Of a stretch of DNA of 64,000 nucleotides, positions 1 through 10,004 are shown one piece after another. The DNA lies in NCBI GenBank assembly GCA_001910725.1, contig MJGA01000045.1, positions 62,001-126,000 of the forward strand, in the 5' to 3' direction. A program made the position numbers and the translations under genes. Position 1 is the first letter of the stretch; every line of letters starts with the position of its first letter. Source of the stretch: Phanerodontia chrysosporium. Its lineage: Eukaryota > Basidiomycota > Agaricomycetes > Polyporales > Phanerochaetaceae. The notes under the pieces were generated by a model. It was not told the DNA's origin and did no database searches. It saw nothing but the letters and a program-made list of their open reading frames with translations.

Positions 1-3
1 TTT

Positions 4-186
4 TTACAATAACTCATCGTCAGAAAGACTGTTCAAAGCTGGCATACTACCTTCCGAGCTGTCGTCTTCAGCAGCAGTAATAGGCGAGGCCTCGTCTGGT
101 GTTGTATCGACGACTACGCCACTAGGTTCGACAAAAGTCTGAATATAATCAGAATACCATCCATAAATAATGTAGTAGAACTTATC
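4..186 (-). pseudogene. 3' end of an unrecognised coding sequence, cut by A1
   Basis: On the minus strand about 60 codons remain open and end in TAA at 4-6. The tail is acidic and Ser/Asp-rich and ends in SDDELL. Upstream of it is an aromatic stretch containing FYYIIYGWYSDYIQTF. The frame runs directly into the LTR at 187, so only the C-terminus is present. I do not recognise the family. It could be a host gene or another transposon protein. The matching N-terminal part is not on the other side of A1, where Copia-2 sequence lies instead. Confidence 0.4.
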
Positions 187-853
187 TGTCACGGAGCTAG
201 GGCTCAACGCTACACGAGGGAGGGCGGATGGGGATGATGACGACAAGGTGCAGTGGAGCGAGTCACGCGGCGACGCACAACTTACGCAGCTGTCCGTATT
301 GACCAAGTTGTATTAGCGTTGTATGCTACAGTACAAACGACGGGCTTACCTGTTCGTATTGACCAAGAGGTCGAGATGACAGACAGGAGCGAGAGGTGCT
401 ACCTATATATACTACAAGAGTTCAGGGCAGGCTGTATGGTTACGTAAGCTGATGCGCAGTGCTCAGCACAGCCGGTGAGGCTGCGATGCGGACTGCGCGG
501 CGAGGCTGTGCCGGGGCTGTGTCATGAGGCTGCGTCGGGCCGAGGCTGTGTCAGCAGGATGACAGCTCGGAGTGTCTCGGCGAGGGGAGTCATTGTGGAT
601 GACAGTGCCTCCTCAGCGATCCGGGGAGCCGGTTGCAAGGCAGACCGGTGATCCGGGCAGTGTCTGAGCGCGTAGCGGGATGCGCTGGCGTCTAGAGGTG
701 ATGCGCCATCAGGGCGCTGGCGCTGAGTGGCCAGGCGCTGAGCGTGGGCGGCTAGGACTCCAGACGGCGCGAGGGCTGCTCGCCCGTTGGATTAATCGAG
801 GAAAATAGCCAAAAATCGGCGAAAAATAGGGCTGCACCGTCACATCCGTGACA
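187..853 (-). repeat. 3' LTR of A1
   Basis: About 667 bp, beginning TGTCACGGAGC on the plus strand and ending CACATCCGTGACA. It contains the family A LTR landmarks: the duplicated TTGGTCAATACGGACAG-type motif, the AGGTCGAGAT R segment (reverse strand) and the hairpin-forming GTCAC/GTGAC terminus. Several spurious short ORFs run through it. Its partner LTR at 8213-8908 is visibly different over the whole U5 region. Confidence 0.9.
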
Positions 854-891
854 TTACTTCCCTCCTAAAACCGAGCGTCCTCGCGAGGTCG

Positions 892-3800
892 TTAGATGTG
901 GTGCCCCTCCTCCCAGTCGAGATCAGCCTTAGTGCGATCAGAGGCAGAAAGGTGAGAGACGTCGACTTCGGTGACGAACGGGCGAAAAGAGGCGGCGAGG
1001 GCTTCGACGGCAGTGGCAGCGAGCTTGCGGGGTGCTTCCGGATTTTCGCGATGGAATTTGTTGACCAGGGCCTTGGTGTGCTTGAGGTTGTCTGCCTTTT
1101 CCCACGTGTCGCCAGCTTGGCCGTAGCCCTTCCAGCGGACCTTGTACTGCAGTTGGCGGCGGTATATGCGGCTGTCGAGGATCTTTTCGACAACGTATTC
1201 TTCCTCGCTGGCAACCTTGACAGGTTTGGGAGGCAGGGGCTTCTCGACGCCCTGATCGTGCCACGGGCTGAGGCGGTTGACATGGAAAACCGAGTGGAAT
1301 TTCAGCCAGCTCGGGAGCTCGAGCCGATAGTCCAGATCGCCAATCTTCTCTAGAACCTTAAACGGACCCAGCTGGCGGGGGCCGAGCTTGGGCGAAGGCT
1401 GATCGATGCTGAGGTCCTTCGTGCTGAGCCAAACCTGATGGCCGATCTTAAAGGAGTGGGCGCGTTTCTTCGCGGCCTCGTATTCCTCTTTCATGCGGGC
1501 TTTGATTAGGCGCAGGGCAGCCTCGGCCTCTCTGCAGATGTGAGCCATGCGCTCTAGGTGCTCATCGAGGGCGGGAACCTTGGTGTGTTTGCCGGCCGGG
1601 ATCGTGAAGTCCGGTGTGTAGCCATAAACAATCTCGAAGGGCGTGCGCTCAGTGGCACTGGACACGTGTGAGTTCAGGGTGAACTCGGCCATCGGGAGCC
1701 AATCGATCCAATCATCTTGGCACTGGGAGATGAAGAGACGCAGGAATTTCTCAACTTGCTGGTTCTTGCGCTCGACCTTGCCGTTGCCTTCGGGGTGATA
1801 CGCTGTGGTGAGGCCGGTAGCGATGCCGAGGCACTTGTACAGCGCTCGCATGTACTGGGCTGCAAACTGGGGTCCACGATCAGAGAAGATCTTGCGTGGG
1901 AGGCCGTGAAGGCGAAAGATGTCGGTGTAGTGGACGTCGCCCATCCCGGCGGCGGTGACCGTCGAGTCAACCGGCACAAGGTGGCACTGATCCGAATAGT
2001 GGTCCACGTAGCCCGCGATCGAGTCCTTTTTGGTCCTGGCGCCGCGTGGGAGCTGCGTGATGAGATCCACGCCAACATGTTCCCAGGGCCCTGAAGGGAC
2101 ATCGTGGGGCTGTAGAGTGGCTTTCGGATGTGGGGCGGACTTATACCGTTGGCATTGATCGCAGCCGAGCACGTAGCGGCTAACGTCGGTGGAGATGCGC
2201 GGCCACCAGTAGTACCGAGAGACCAATTCGAGGGTGGTGTGCTTCTCAGAGTGGCCGGCAGTCGGCGCGTCGTGGCAAGACTTGATGACATCGTTGCACA
2301 GCGCAGCACTGTTTGGGACATAGACTTTCCTGTGGTAGTACAGAAGGCCGTTGTCTTCTTCCCATTCGAGAACACCGTTGTGCAGCTTGCGGGGCCCCTT
2401 GGTCCGGAGAATCTGCAGAGCGTCTGCGACTTCCTTTTCCTTTTCGGAGTAGTCGCGAATGCGCTTCTCGAGAGGGGAGGGGTTTGCGAAAGCTACCGTG
2501 GCGGCTATCTTAAACAGCTCTGGCTTCAATACTATCTGCAAGCGGTTGTCTTCTTTGTCAGAGACATGCAGCGAGGAAGGCCAGGAGAGCGGGTCAGCGA
2601 GGAGATGTGTCTTGCCAGGGCGATGGATGATGCGGAAGTCGTACTCGGCGAGGTAGAAGGCCCATCGGGCTTGGCGCCGTGTGAGATTCTGCGCAGGCTT
2701 CCAGTACTGGGGATTCTGATGATCGGTCCAGATCTCAAAAGGCTCCGGGAGGCCTTCGAGGAACTGGTGCCAGTCCTTGAGAGCTTCGATGATTGCAAGC
2801 ATCTCGCAGTCCCAGATCTCGTAATTCCGCTCGGCGGGGCTTATGGTCTGCGAGCGATACGCGATTGGGTGCCAGAGACCATCTTCAGGGTTGCGTTGGC
2901 CTATGACTCCTCCGGTGGCGTAGCCAGAAGCATCGGTCTCGACCCGAGTCGCCCGATCAATACTCCACATGGCAAGCACGGGCTGAGTCGTGAAAGCGCG
3001 CTTGAGCGTCTCGAAGGCTTCTGCCTGTGCGGGACCCCAATTAAACGGAGTATCCTTCTTCGTCAGATCGTGCAGTGGGCGGCAGATCTTTGAGAAGTCT
3101 TTGATGAAACGGCGATAGAAGTTGGCAAACCCGACAAAGCCTCGTACGTCTTTGAGGTTCTTCGAAGTCGGCCACTCGGCTATAGCCTTAACCTTTCCGG
3201 GGTCCATGCCGACTTGTCCTTCGCTGATGAGGAGCCCAAGATATTCGATCTCTGAGCGCTCGAACTCGCACTTTTCGGGCCGAAGGCACAGATCGTATTT
3301 GGCGAGGCGTGCCAGGACTTCGTGAACAATCTTCCGATGTGAAGCGAGATCGTTCGACCAGATGAGGATGTCGTCGAGGTAAACTGCGACCTTGCTTTCG
3401 GCGATGAGGTTGGCGAAAATGTGGTTCATGAGGGCCTGGAACGTAGTGGGGCTGTTGCACAGACCGAAGTACATGACTCGGGGTTCGAAGAGACTGCGGT
3501 TGGTGATGAAGGCGGCTTTCCACTCATCACCTTCCTTAATCCGGACGTTGTTGTAACCCCAACGGACGTCAAACTTGGTGAAGATCTTAGCGCCCTGGAG
3601 CTTTCCGATGATGTCGGAGGCAAGCGGAAGGGGGTAGCGATTCTTCACGGTGATGTCGTTGAGCTTGCGGTAATCCTGGATGAACCGGAGCTTTCCGTCC
3701 TTTTTCTTGATGAAGAAGACAGGAGAGGCGATCAGAGACTTGCTGGGGACGATATAGCCCTTGGCGAGTGCGTCGTCGATGAACCGTTGTAATTCTTCAT

Positions 3801-4656
3801 TCTCGATCGGGGACATGGGGTAAACCTTCGATTTGATCGAGGCCGGGGCATCCGGAACGAGATCTATCGCGTGATCCCAGGGCTGGTGCTTTGGAAGGCG
3901 GTGCGATTCCTCTTCAGAGAACACTTTCCTGTGTCAGTGGTACTCCTTGGGAACCAGCTCTTCCTACGTCTTGGCGTATTTCTCGCGATTGGCTTCGACA
4001 GCGATCGCTTGCAAGTAAGTGTAGCCGGCAAGGATCCAGACTTCGTCCTTGGCGTCCTCAACAATGCCTGCTCGAAGCCATTCACGGCGTTCGGAGCGGT
4101 TGGCGTCAATCTGATGGATACCGAAAACCGGGGTGTCCTCAGCTCCGCCACGGAGCTGAAACTGGACATCTCCCGTTTCCCAGTTGATGTTCGGATTCCA
4201 TTTCTTGAGCCTCGGAAGTCCGAGGATGACGTCCTCCGGACCGATGTTCGTGACAAGAAACTCCTCCTTAAACGTGTAAGAACCCACAGTGAGCTGGAGT
4301 CTGGCACGGCGTGTGATAGACCCTGCTTCATTCTTAGTTCCGTCGATGTTGTACAGCGTGATCTCCTTCTTGAGCGGTACCGTGAGGATTTTGTGCTGCT
4401 TACAGAAATCCTCGTGGATGAACAACGAAGTTGCACCAGAGTCAATCATTGCAGGCGTGCAAATAGTTTTATTAATTCCGGTGAGCTTTATTGGTACACG
4501 ATAGTGATTCGAAAAGGGGTCTAATACTGATATGGTACACGAGCGGATGGTATCGGAAGTGTCCTGTGGTTCTAACGAAGGCACCGGAGTTGAATCCGGG
4601 CTTGACAAAACGGTGACCAACGATGCAGCGTCACTCCGGCCCCTTAAGCAAAACCC
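892..4656 (-). pseudogene. pol: A1 Pol: protease, RT, RNase H, integrase, chromodomain
   Basis: Pol follows Gag in the -1 frame from the heptamer at 4650-4656. Protease has the active-site motif DSGATSLF. RT has YLDDILIW, RNase H has ETDASGYA, and integrase has the HHCC-like region and SDRGPQF. The C-terminal chromodomain contains YKVRWKGYG, and the protein ends at 892. Two stops interrupt it between protease and RT: TAG at 3964-3966 and TGA at 3934-3936. Copy A2 has sense codons at both places. From about 3924 to 892 the frame is open for about 1010 codons, so the RT-to-chromodomain part is well preserved. Starts given by the first ATG or GTG here are artefacts, since the protein should be made as a Gag-Pol fusion. 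Confidence 0.9.
4650..4656 (-). promoter_or_regulatory. -1 frameshift heptamer, A1 gag-pol
   Basis: On the minus strand the Gag codons read GGG GGT TTT GCT TAA, giving the in-phase heptamer G GGT TTT three nt before the stop. Pol is open in the -1 frame across this point. The same heptamer is at 33018-33024 in A2. Confidence 0.7.
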
Positions 4657-5685
4657 CCGAGCTGCTTTTGTATCAGAGCCAGCTGATCGCGGAGGGCGGC
4701 GAGTGCGGCGGCTTGGTCGTCAGACGAGCTGCCAGAAGACGAGGAGGCCAGAGACGAGGTATCCGAAGACGAGGCGTGAACGGCGGCAGTAGCGGGGGCA
4801 CTTCTCGGCTTGCCCTCGAGGCAAGCGCGACAGACGCGGGACCAGTGACCCTTCTTGCCGCAGTGGTTATAAACTGAGTCGCGGTGAACTGGGTCCGTGG
4901 ACTTGTGGGGCTTCGAGCCGCAGACCTTGCAGCGATCCTTCATGACGGCGTCGAACTGGCGCTTGAGATCTGTGCCAGTGAGCCCCTTAAACAGCTCGTC
5001 GATGTTTGCGGCGTCGATGTCCATCGCGTTCGGGTCACGGAAGGCGCGCGTCGACGAGCTAGCCGGAGTTGAGGACGTCTTGCCCTACTGCGCCAAGAGG
5101 TCTTGCGAAAGCTTGTCCTTTGACCGGTCGACGGCGAAACCAGCATTCTTGAGCTCGTCGTACGTTTCGGGGCCTTTGCCGGTGCTGGGGTTAACCATGT
5201 ACGAGATTCGCTCGAGATAGTCCTTGTTGAACTTCGTCCATAGCCGGGTCACCAGGTCCTCCGGAGTGAGCTTCGTGCGACCGGTGAGGACTTGGAACTC
5301 CACAAAGAACTCCGCAAACCAACGATTGCCTTGCGTACATGCCTGCAGCTTGCTGAGAGCCTCAGCCTTCTCGTCGACAGGTTCAAATCGGTTCTTGAAA
5401 GCCTCCCAGAATTGAGCGCGAGAGCCCCCAAATAATCGAGTGCCGTCTGCTGTGCCCATTCAGCGGCTTCATCCTGCATGAAGGAGAGAGCGCCAACGAT
5501 CCACTTTTGGCTGTCTACCATGATCTGTCTGATTGCCGGGTCTCGTTCAAGGTTGCCGTTGACATCGTGCTTGCCGAACTTTTCCGGTTGTCCATCAGCA
5601 TAGATGCGATAGGCAGCACAGAAGAGGCCGGCCGTATCAGAGCCTTTCCCTCTGAATGGGACGGGCTTCTCAATGAAGGGCAGTT

Positions 5686-6069
5686 TGTAACCCTGCGGGT
5701 TACCCACAGACACTTTCTCTTGGACTTTCTCCTCACGGACATTTTGTCTTGGACGTTTCTCCCCCTTTTCCCCTCCTTTTCTTCTCACTTGCCTTTTTCA
5801 TATGAGCGCGCCACCAGGTGGGCGCTCTTCCGCTTTCGGACATTGGCCTCAGATATCTCCAGTGCTTCGCGTGCGCGCTGCCCAGAGGCCGCACGCCCTC
5901 TACCTTTGTTCCTTACTTCTACCCTCACGGAACGAAGGTATGCATAGTCTATCCTCACCAGTATTTTAATTTCTGACTTCTATCCTCACGGAACGAAGAA
6001 TAAACATTGTTCCCGTTCTTTCCTCGTCCGAATTTAGTGTTCTCGTCCGCACGTCGCGGCCGGGTTCCA
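5686..6069. repeat. 384-bp solo LTR of an unassigned family
   Basis: This insertion is absent from the equivalent place in A2. It begins TGTAACCC and ends GGGTTCCA, so the termini are TG..CA and nearly inverted. It is flanked by CAGTT at both ends (5681-5685 and 6070-6074), a 5-bp target duplication. It has no coding capacity. It holds two near-copies of a CTCACGGAACGAAG motif around 5930 and 5990. A solo LTR fits best; a small non-autonomous LTR element (TRIM) is the alternative. Confidence 0.8.
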
Positions 6070-6674
6070 CAGTTCTTTGTTCGCGTTGACCGTTGCGTTG
6101 ACCATTGTCCAATTGGCGCCAATAGTCTGGGCCAGAGTGTTAACCGTGTTTGTGAGCTGCGTCATCGCCTGGGCCATTTGCAGGAGTGCAGCAAAAACAG
6201 GGTCGGGAGGCGCTGGACCGGGCAGCGCTCCACCGGGAGTGCTTGACATGTTGAGGGTACGGGGAGTGTTGGCTCCTAAGTGAGCACGAGAGAGATTGAA
6301 CGGAGAGCGAGCGGGTTCATGGTCGGAGAGGACGGAACCGAGTGATGTCCTGGAAGACGAGTGGTGGCTGCTGCCCGGGGGACTGTGGTCGGGAGTATTC
6401 GGAGTAGTGGCAGAAGCGTGGGCAAATTTTAGCCGTTGCACGAACCGAGGGCGCTTGAATTGGATTTCCCGAGTGCTCGGCGGGAGTTGTGGGGCTGGTG
6501 GAGCACTTTCTCGATGTGGGCAGGGCTGCTCATCACAGAGAGCGAACTCCCAGTCTTCCCCTCGGTCAATGAGGTGACTATCACGGACTGTACGATCCTC
6601 GAGATTTCACGCAAAGAAATGCGGTCGATTTGAACAGCCGGAATCCAGAGCGACACGAGATGTATTTTTGTAAA

Positions 6675-8060
6675 CTACTCAAAATATCCGGCCCAGTACA
6701 CAATGTCTAATTCTCCCACGATGCGGCAGAAGTTGCGCCTTAAACCGATGAACGAAATGTCACCAATTTGAGCTAGTCCAAGCTCGTATTGATGCCACTC
6801 CTTAAACGTGGTGGTGGGAGCGAGGTGGCTGAGTTTGGCATGAATTTGATGGAGTCGCTCGAGTAGCTGGCAGATGCCGTGCGCGTGGTTGCTGTTGACG
6901 AGGTGGAAGAGGTCGACTTCCTTGACGGCCTTGAGACGCTTGATGGTGGCGTCGAGCTTAGGCGTGAAGATGCCAACGAGATCGATGGGGGAGTACTTAG
7001 GAATGTCAATGCCGACGGGCTTGCAGGTGATGGGCTCGTACGTCGGGGCAGTGTTGAGGCGCTTTGCCAAACTGAGCTTCGAGGAGGAGGTTGTCACGGA
7101 TGTGACGGTGCTGCCCTATTTTTCGCCGATTTTTGGCTATTTTCCTCGATCAATCCAACGGGCGAGCAGCCCTCGCGCCGTCTGGAGTCCTAGCCGCCCA
7201 CACTCAGCGCCTGGCCACTCAGCGCCAGCGCCCTGATGGCGCATCACCCCTAGACGCCAGCGCATCCCGCTGCGCGCTCAGACACTGCCCGGATCACCGG
7301 TCTGCCCTGCAACTGGTTCCCCGGATCGCCGAGGAGGCACTGTCATTCCGGATGACTCCCCTCGCCGAGACACGCCGAGCTGATCAGCCTGATGATACAG
7401 CCTCAGCCCGACACAGCCCCGAACATTGCCAGCTGACACAGCCTCGTGACATAGCCCCCGCACAGCCTCGCCGTGCAGCCCGCGTCGCAGCCTCGCTGGC
7501 TATGCTGAGCACTGCCCATCAGCTTAGGTAATCGTACAGCCTGCCCTAAACACTCTGTAGTATATAAGGGTAGCACTCCTCGCTCCTGTCCGTCATCTCG
7601 ACCTCTTGGTCAATACGGACAGGTAAGCCGTCGTATGTATTAGTTACTATTTCAATGTTAACTTGGTCAATACGAACAGCTGTACAAGTTTGTTCGTCGC
7701 CGCGTGATACGCTCCGCTGCGCCTCGTCGTCGACCTCCCCATTCGCCCTCCCTCGTGTAGCGTTGAGCCTCTGCTCCGCGACAGAGGTGGCTACGGCGGC
7801 CTGGACTTCTTGCGCTTCGCGTCGGCGCTGCTCGCGGATGCGGTTGCCTACGCGCTGTTCGGCTTCACGAGCCTCGCGGACGGCAGTCCAGTTGATGGAG
7901 GGAACGGAAGGCGGGGGCGTCGGGAGCATGGAGATGTACTTGATGACTGCCTTGACTTTGCAGTCTGTCCACTTGACAGGGTTGCCGGCCTCGTGACGAC
8001 GTTGGAGGCGGTTGAAGATGCGCTGGGGGATGTGGTCCTTGAGCTGGATGTCTTTCGGCA
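6675..8060 (-). pseudogene. A1 ORF1 (pre-gag protein), split by a solo LTR
   Basis: The N-terminal part (7789-8060) and C-terminal part (6675-7091) match ORF1 of A2 throughout. A solo A LTR with duplication GAGGT lies between them. The stop is at 6675-6677. Visible features are KDHIPQRIFNRLQRR near the N-terminus, a Pro-rich TLPTPPP-like stretch, and the C-terminal block FKEWHQYELGLAQIGD. That block is the part shared with ORF1 of families B and C. Function unknown. The start codon appears to be made by splicing (see intron 8061-8121). Confidence 0.75.
7092..7783 (+). repeat. Solo LTR, family A, in A1 ORF1
   Basis: 692 bp, TGTCACGG..CCGCGACA, in the opposite orientation to A1. Perfect 5-bp duplication GAGGT at 7087-7091 and 7784-7788. 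It is close in sequence to the solo LTR at 41602-42292 (same U5 variants, TTGAGCCTCTGCTCCGCGACA-type end), so both probably come from one recently active A subfamily. Confidence 0.93.
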
Positions 8061-8121
8061 CTGCAAAGCAAGGGCCTTAGCAACGTGTACGGAGTAAGCA
8101 GGCTGCTTGACTATGATGTAC
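8061..8121 (-). other. Predicted 61-nt intron before A1 ORF1, splitting the start codon
   Basis: On the minus strand the exon end TGA is followed by GTACAT. The intron ends GCTTTGCAG directly before TGCCGAAAG. Joining exon-final A to TG gives an ATG in the ORF1 frame, which otherwise has no ATG here. A CTAAG-type branch site lies upstream of the AG. The layout matches 29896-29955 in A2. Confidence 0.6.
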
Positions 8122-8200
8122 TCACTTTAATCGAAGGGGATAAACTTTTTTAAACGGGGTTTGGGGGACGGTAGGGAAAAATGCCTAGGACACCCAAAAG

Positions 8201-8210
8201 ATCTCAACCT
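8201..8210 (-). other. Self-priming PBS of A1
   Basis: Minus strand AGGTTGAGAT, 2 nt from the LTR end, complementary to the R-region segment ATCTCGACCT of the LTR with one G:U pair. No tRNA 3'-end complement (TGG...) is present at the LTR edge. Confidence 0.65.
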
Positions 8211-8212
8211 AA

Positions 8213-8908
8213 TGTCGCGGAGCGAAGGCTCAACGCTACACGAGGAAGTACAAATGGGGAGGTCGACGAGATGGTGCAGCGGAGTGGGTCACGCGGTGAT
8301 GAACGGTTTGTGCAACTGTCCGTATTGACCAAGGTGTATTAGCACTAGTAACTACTGTACAAACAATGGGCTTATCTGTCTGTATTGACCAGGAGGTCGA
8401 GATGACGGACAGGAGCGAGGAGTGCTACCCTTATATACTACAGGTCCTTTAGGGCAGGCTATACGATTATATAAGCTGATAGGCAGTGCTCAGTATAGCC
8501 AGCAAGGCTGCGACGTGGACTGCGCGGCGAGGCTGTGCGGGGACTATGTCACGAGGCTGTGTCAGCTGGCAGTGTCTGAGGCTGCGTCAGGCCGAGGCTG
8601 TGTCATCAGGCTGATCAGTCTTGGCGTGTCTCGGCGAAGGGAGTCATCGGGAATGACAGTGCCGCTTTGGCGATCTGGGGAACCGGTTGCAGGGCAGACC
8701 GGTGATCCGGGCAGTGTCTGAGCATGCAGCGGGATGCGCTGGCGTCTAGGGGTGATGCGCCATCAGGGCTCTGGCGCTGAGTGGCCAGGCGCTGAGCGTG
8801 GGCGGCTAGGACTCCAGACGGCGCGAGGGCTGCTTGCCCGTTGGATTAATCGAGGAAAAATAGCCAAAATCCGGCGAAAAATAGGGCTGCACCGTCACAT
8901 CCATGACA
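8213..8908 (-). repeat. 5' LTR of A1
   Basis: 696 bp on the plus strand, from TGTCGCGGAGC to CACATCCATGACA. It carries the R segment and a TATATAAG-type TATA box (reverse strand). It differs at many sites from the 3' LTR at 187-853. It abuts Copia-2 protease-coding sequence at 8909. Confidence 0.9.
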
Positions 8909-9020
8909 AAGCTCAAGTGCAAGGTCGGAAATCGCATTCACGAGTTGTGGCTGCACAATGTAGCGCACGTCCCCGGCGCACCTCACAATTTATTGTTACT
9001 TACGCTGTCCTGCATCAAAC
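8909..9020 (+). pseudogene. Copia-2 protease-domain tail
   Basis: The frame from 8909 reads HELWLHNVAHVPGAPHNLL. This is the conserved segment (L.dVlhVP....NLLS) that follows the protease active site in copia polyproteins. It loses homology around 9020 and a stop follows shortly after. Confidence 0.65.
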
Positions 9021-10004
9021 TTGTTTGACACAAGAACATAAGGAAAATGCTGAAAGGGTACAGCCTACTCGCAAGCGCCTACTTAGTATACTCCAGTCAA
9101 GACAGAAAGGGAAGACTTTCTATGGGATTATACAGGCACCAAGGCACCGGAATCACTGCATAAACACATCCCAATCACCAAATGATCGAGTACGATCAAC
9201 TGCACTAGCCTCGATCACAGGGCCACCAATTACGATCAAGCGATCGAATACTCAAGCCTCGATTGCACAGTCCCCTGAAACGCGATCATAGAGTAAAGGG
9301 TGCACCTCAGAAGCTGGAAAGTGACTCATCGCCAAGCCATATGAGTCAGAAAAGAAGGAAATTAGGGTATAGAATGACTAAAGGCTCAATCAGCATGACA
9401 GATCATTAGCTGATTAATTATGGAGCTACTCTTCTCTGTGACTAATTGGAAGAGCATGGGAGCTCAGCCAATCAGGGTTGCACGATCATGTATCCCATAA
9501 GGAAATTTCAAATATATCTACCACAGTCTATATACAGCAATAGATAGCCCACTTAATACCAATCCAAATTTCCCCAAAGCAGAGCTCTCAAAGTGTCGGA
9601 GCTGGGATTGGCTTCCTGAGCAAACCCGTTACTCAGTATTCAGAAGTATGTATCAGAGGCACGGAAAGCCTACTGACAAGAGTTATTTAGTACCCAGAAG
9701 GATCATACCTGGAGAAGAGTTCAAGGACTTCAACTGGAAGTCAATGCCCATAATAACTGCAGAGCAATAAGCATCGAGGCTATTGCTTGAGTTATTTCTC
9801 CCATCCCAACATCCTGCATATTCTCAAGACTCTGAGGATAAGCCTTGTCACTCCCACACACTACCCTACAACCCCCAACGAACGACTGGAAACCCTCCGA
9901 TCCAAAGTTGCGATCCGAGAATCCAGGCGGTTTAGCAAGAATGTTGACCACGGCCTAACCACCCAACCTCAACACTTCCTAATCACCGCAAAAGAAGTGT
10001 CATT
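9021..10004. other. About 1 kb unidentified sequence inside Copia-2
   Basis: Copia coding homology stops around 9020 and resumes around 10005. The DNA between is more AT-rich than its surroundings and has no ORF with recognisable features. GATC-containing short motifs cluster at 9180-9290. I could not find clear terminal repeats or a target duplication, so its origin is open: an inserted non-autonomous element, or rearranged element sequence. Confidence 0.4.

Larger units (their letters stand above)
4644..6660 (-). pseudogene. gag: A1 Gag with zinc knuckle (broken)
   Basis: Recognisable segments: the N-terminal Ser/Pro-rich part (around 6441-6070), a retrotransposon-gag capsid-like domain with FWEAFKNRFEP (about 5400), and a Cys-rich C-terminus with CKVCGSK plus NHCGKKGHWSRVC. 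Gag stops at 4644-4646. Breaks: the 384-bp solo LTR at 5686-6069; a deletion with frame change near 5455; and TAG at 5085-5087 where A2 has CAG. The first cysteine of the CX2CX4HX4C knuckle is replaced by Tyr. The 5' end of the frame is uncertain. Homology to A2 extends upstream to about 6660, past the first usable ATG. Confidence 0.8.
187..8908 (-). mobile_element. Ty3/gypsy chromovirus, family A, copy A1
   Basis: Full-length minus-strand LTR retrotransposon in the order 5' LTR (8213-8908), PBS, ORF1, Gag, Pol, 3' LTR (187-853). It is interrupted by two solo LTRs (5686-6069 and 7092-7783) and carries several stops and indels, so it is not autonomous. Its flanks do not match as a target duplication (TTATC on the left, AAGCT on the right). 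Its two LTRs differ at many sites. Both points suggest it arose by recombination between A copies and was not inserted here whole. Domain order PR-RT-RNase H-IN-chromodomain places it among chromoviruses. Its self-priming signals resemble Tf1/sushi-type elements. Confidence 0.9.

Noticed and set aside
253..447. Short ORFs running through A LTRs (also at 7546, 8422, 12102, 29652, 32115, 41788, 63434)
   Set aside because: They recur wherever the LTR occurs, carry no ribosomal or domain signal, and reflect LTR sequence read in a chance frame. Extensions of real ORFs into LTRs (ends of ORFs at 7546, 28550 and 37253) are likewise artefacts.
2128..3093. Long plus-strand ORF (321 codons) opposite A1 Pol, and the like at 34581-35546 in A2
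   Set aside because: Antisense shadow of the RT-RNase H region. The same pair recurs in both A copies because the coding strand is conserved; composition and conservation follow Pol on the other strand.
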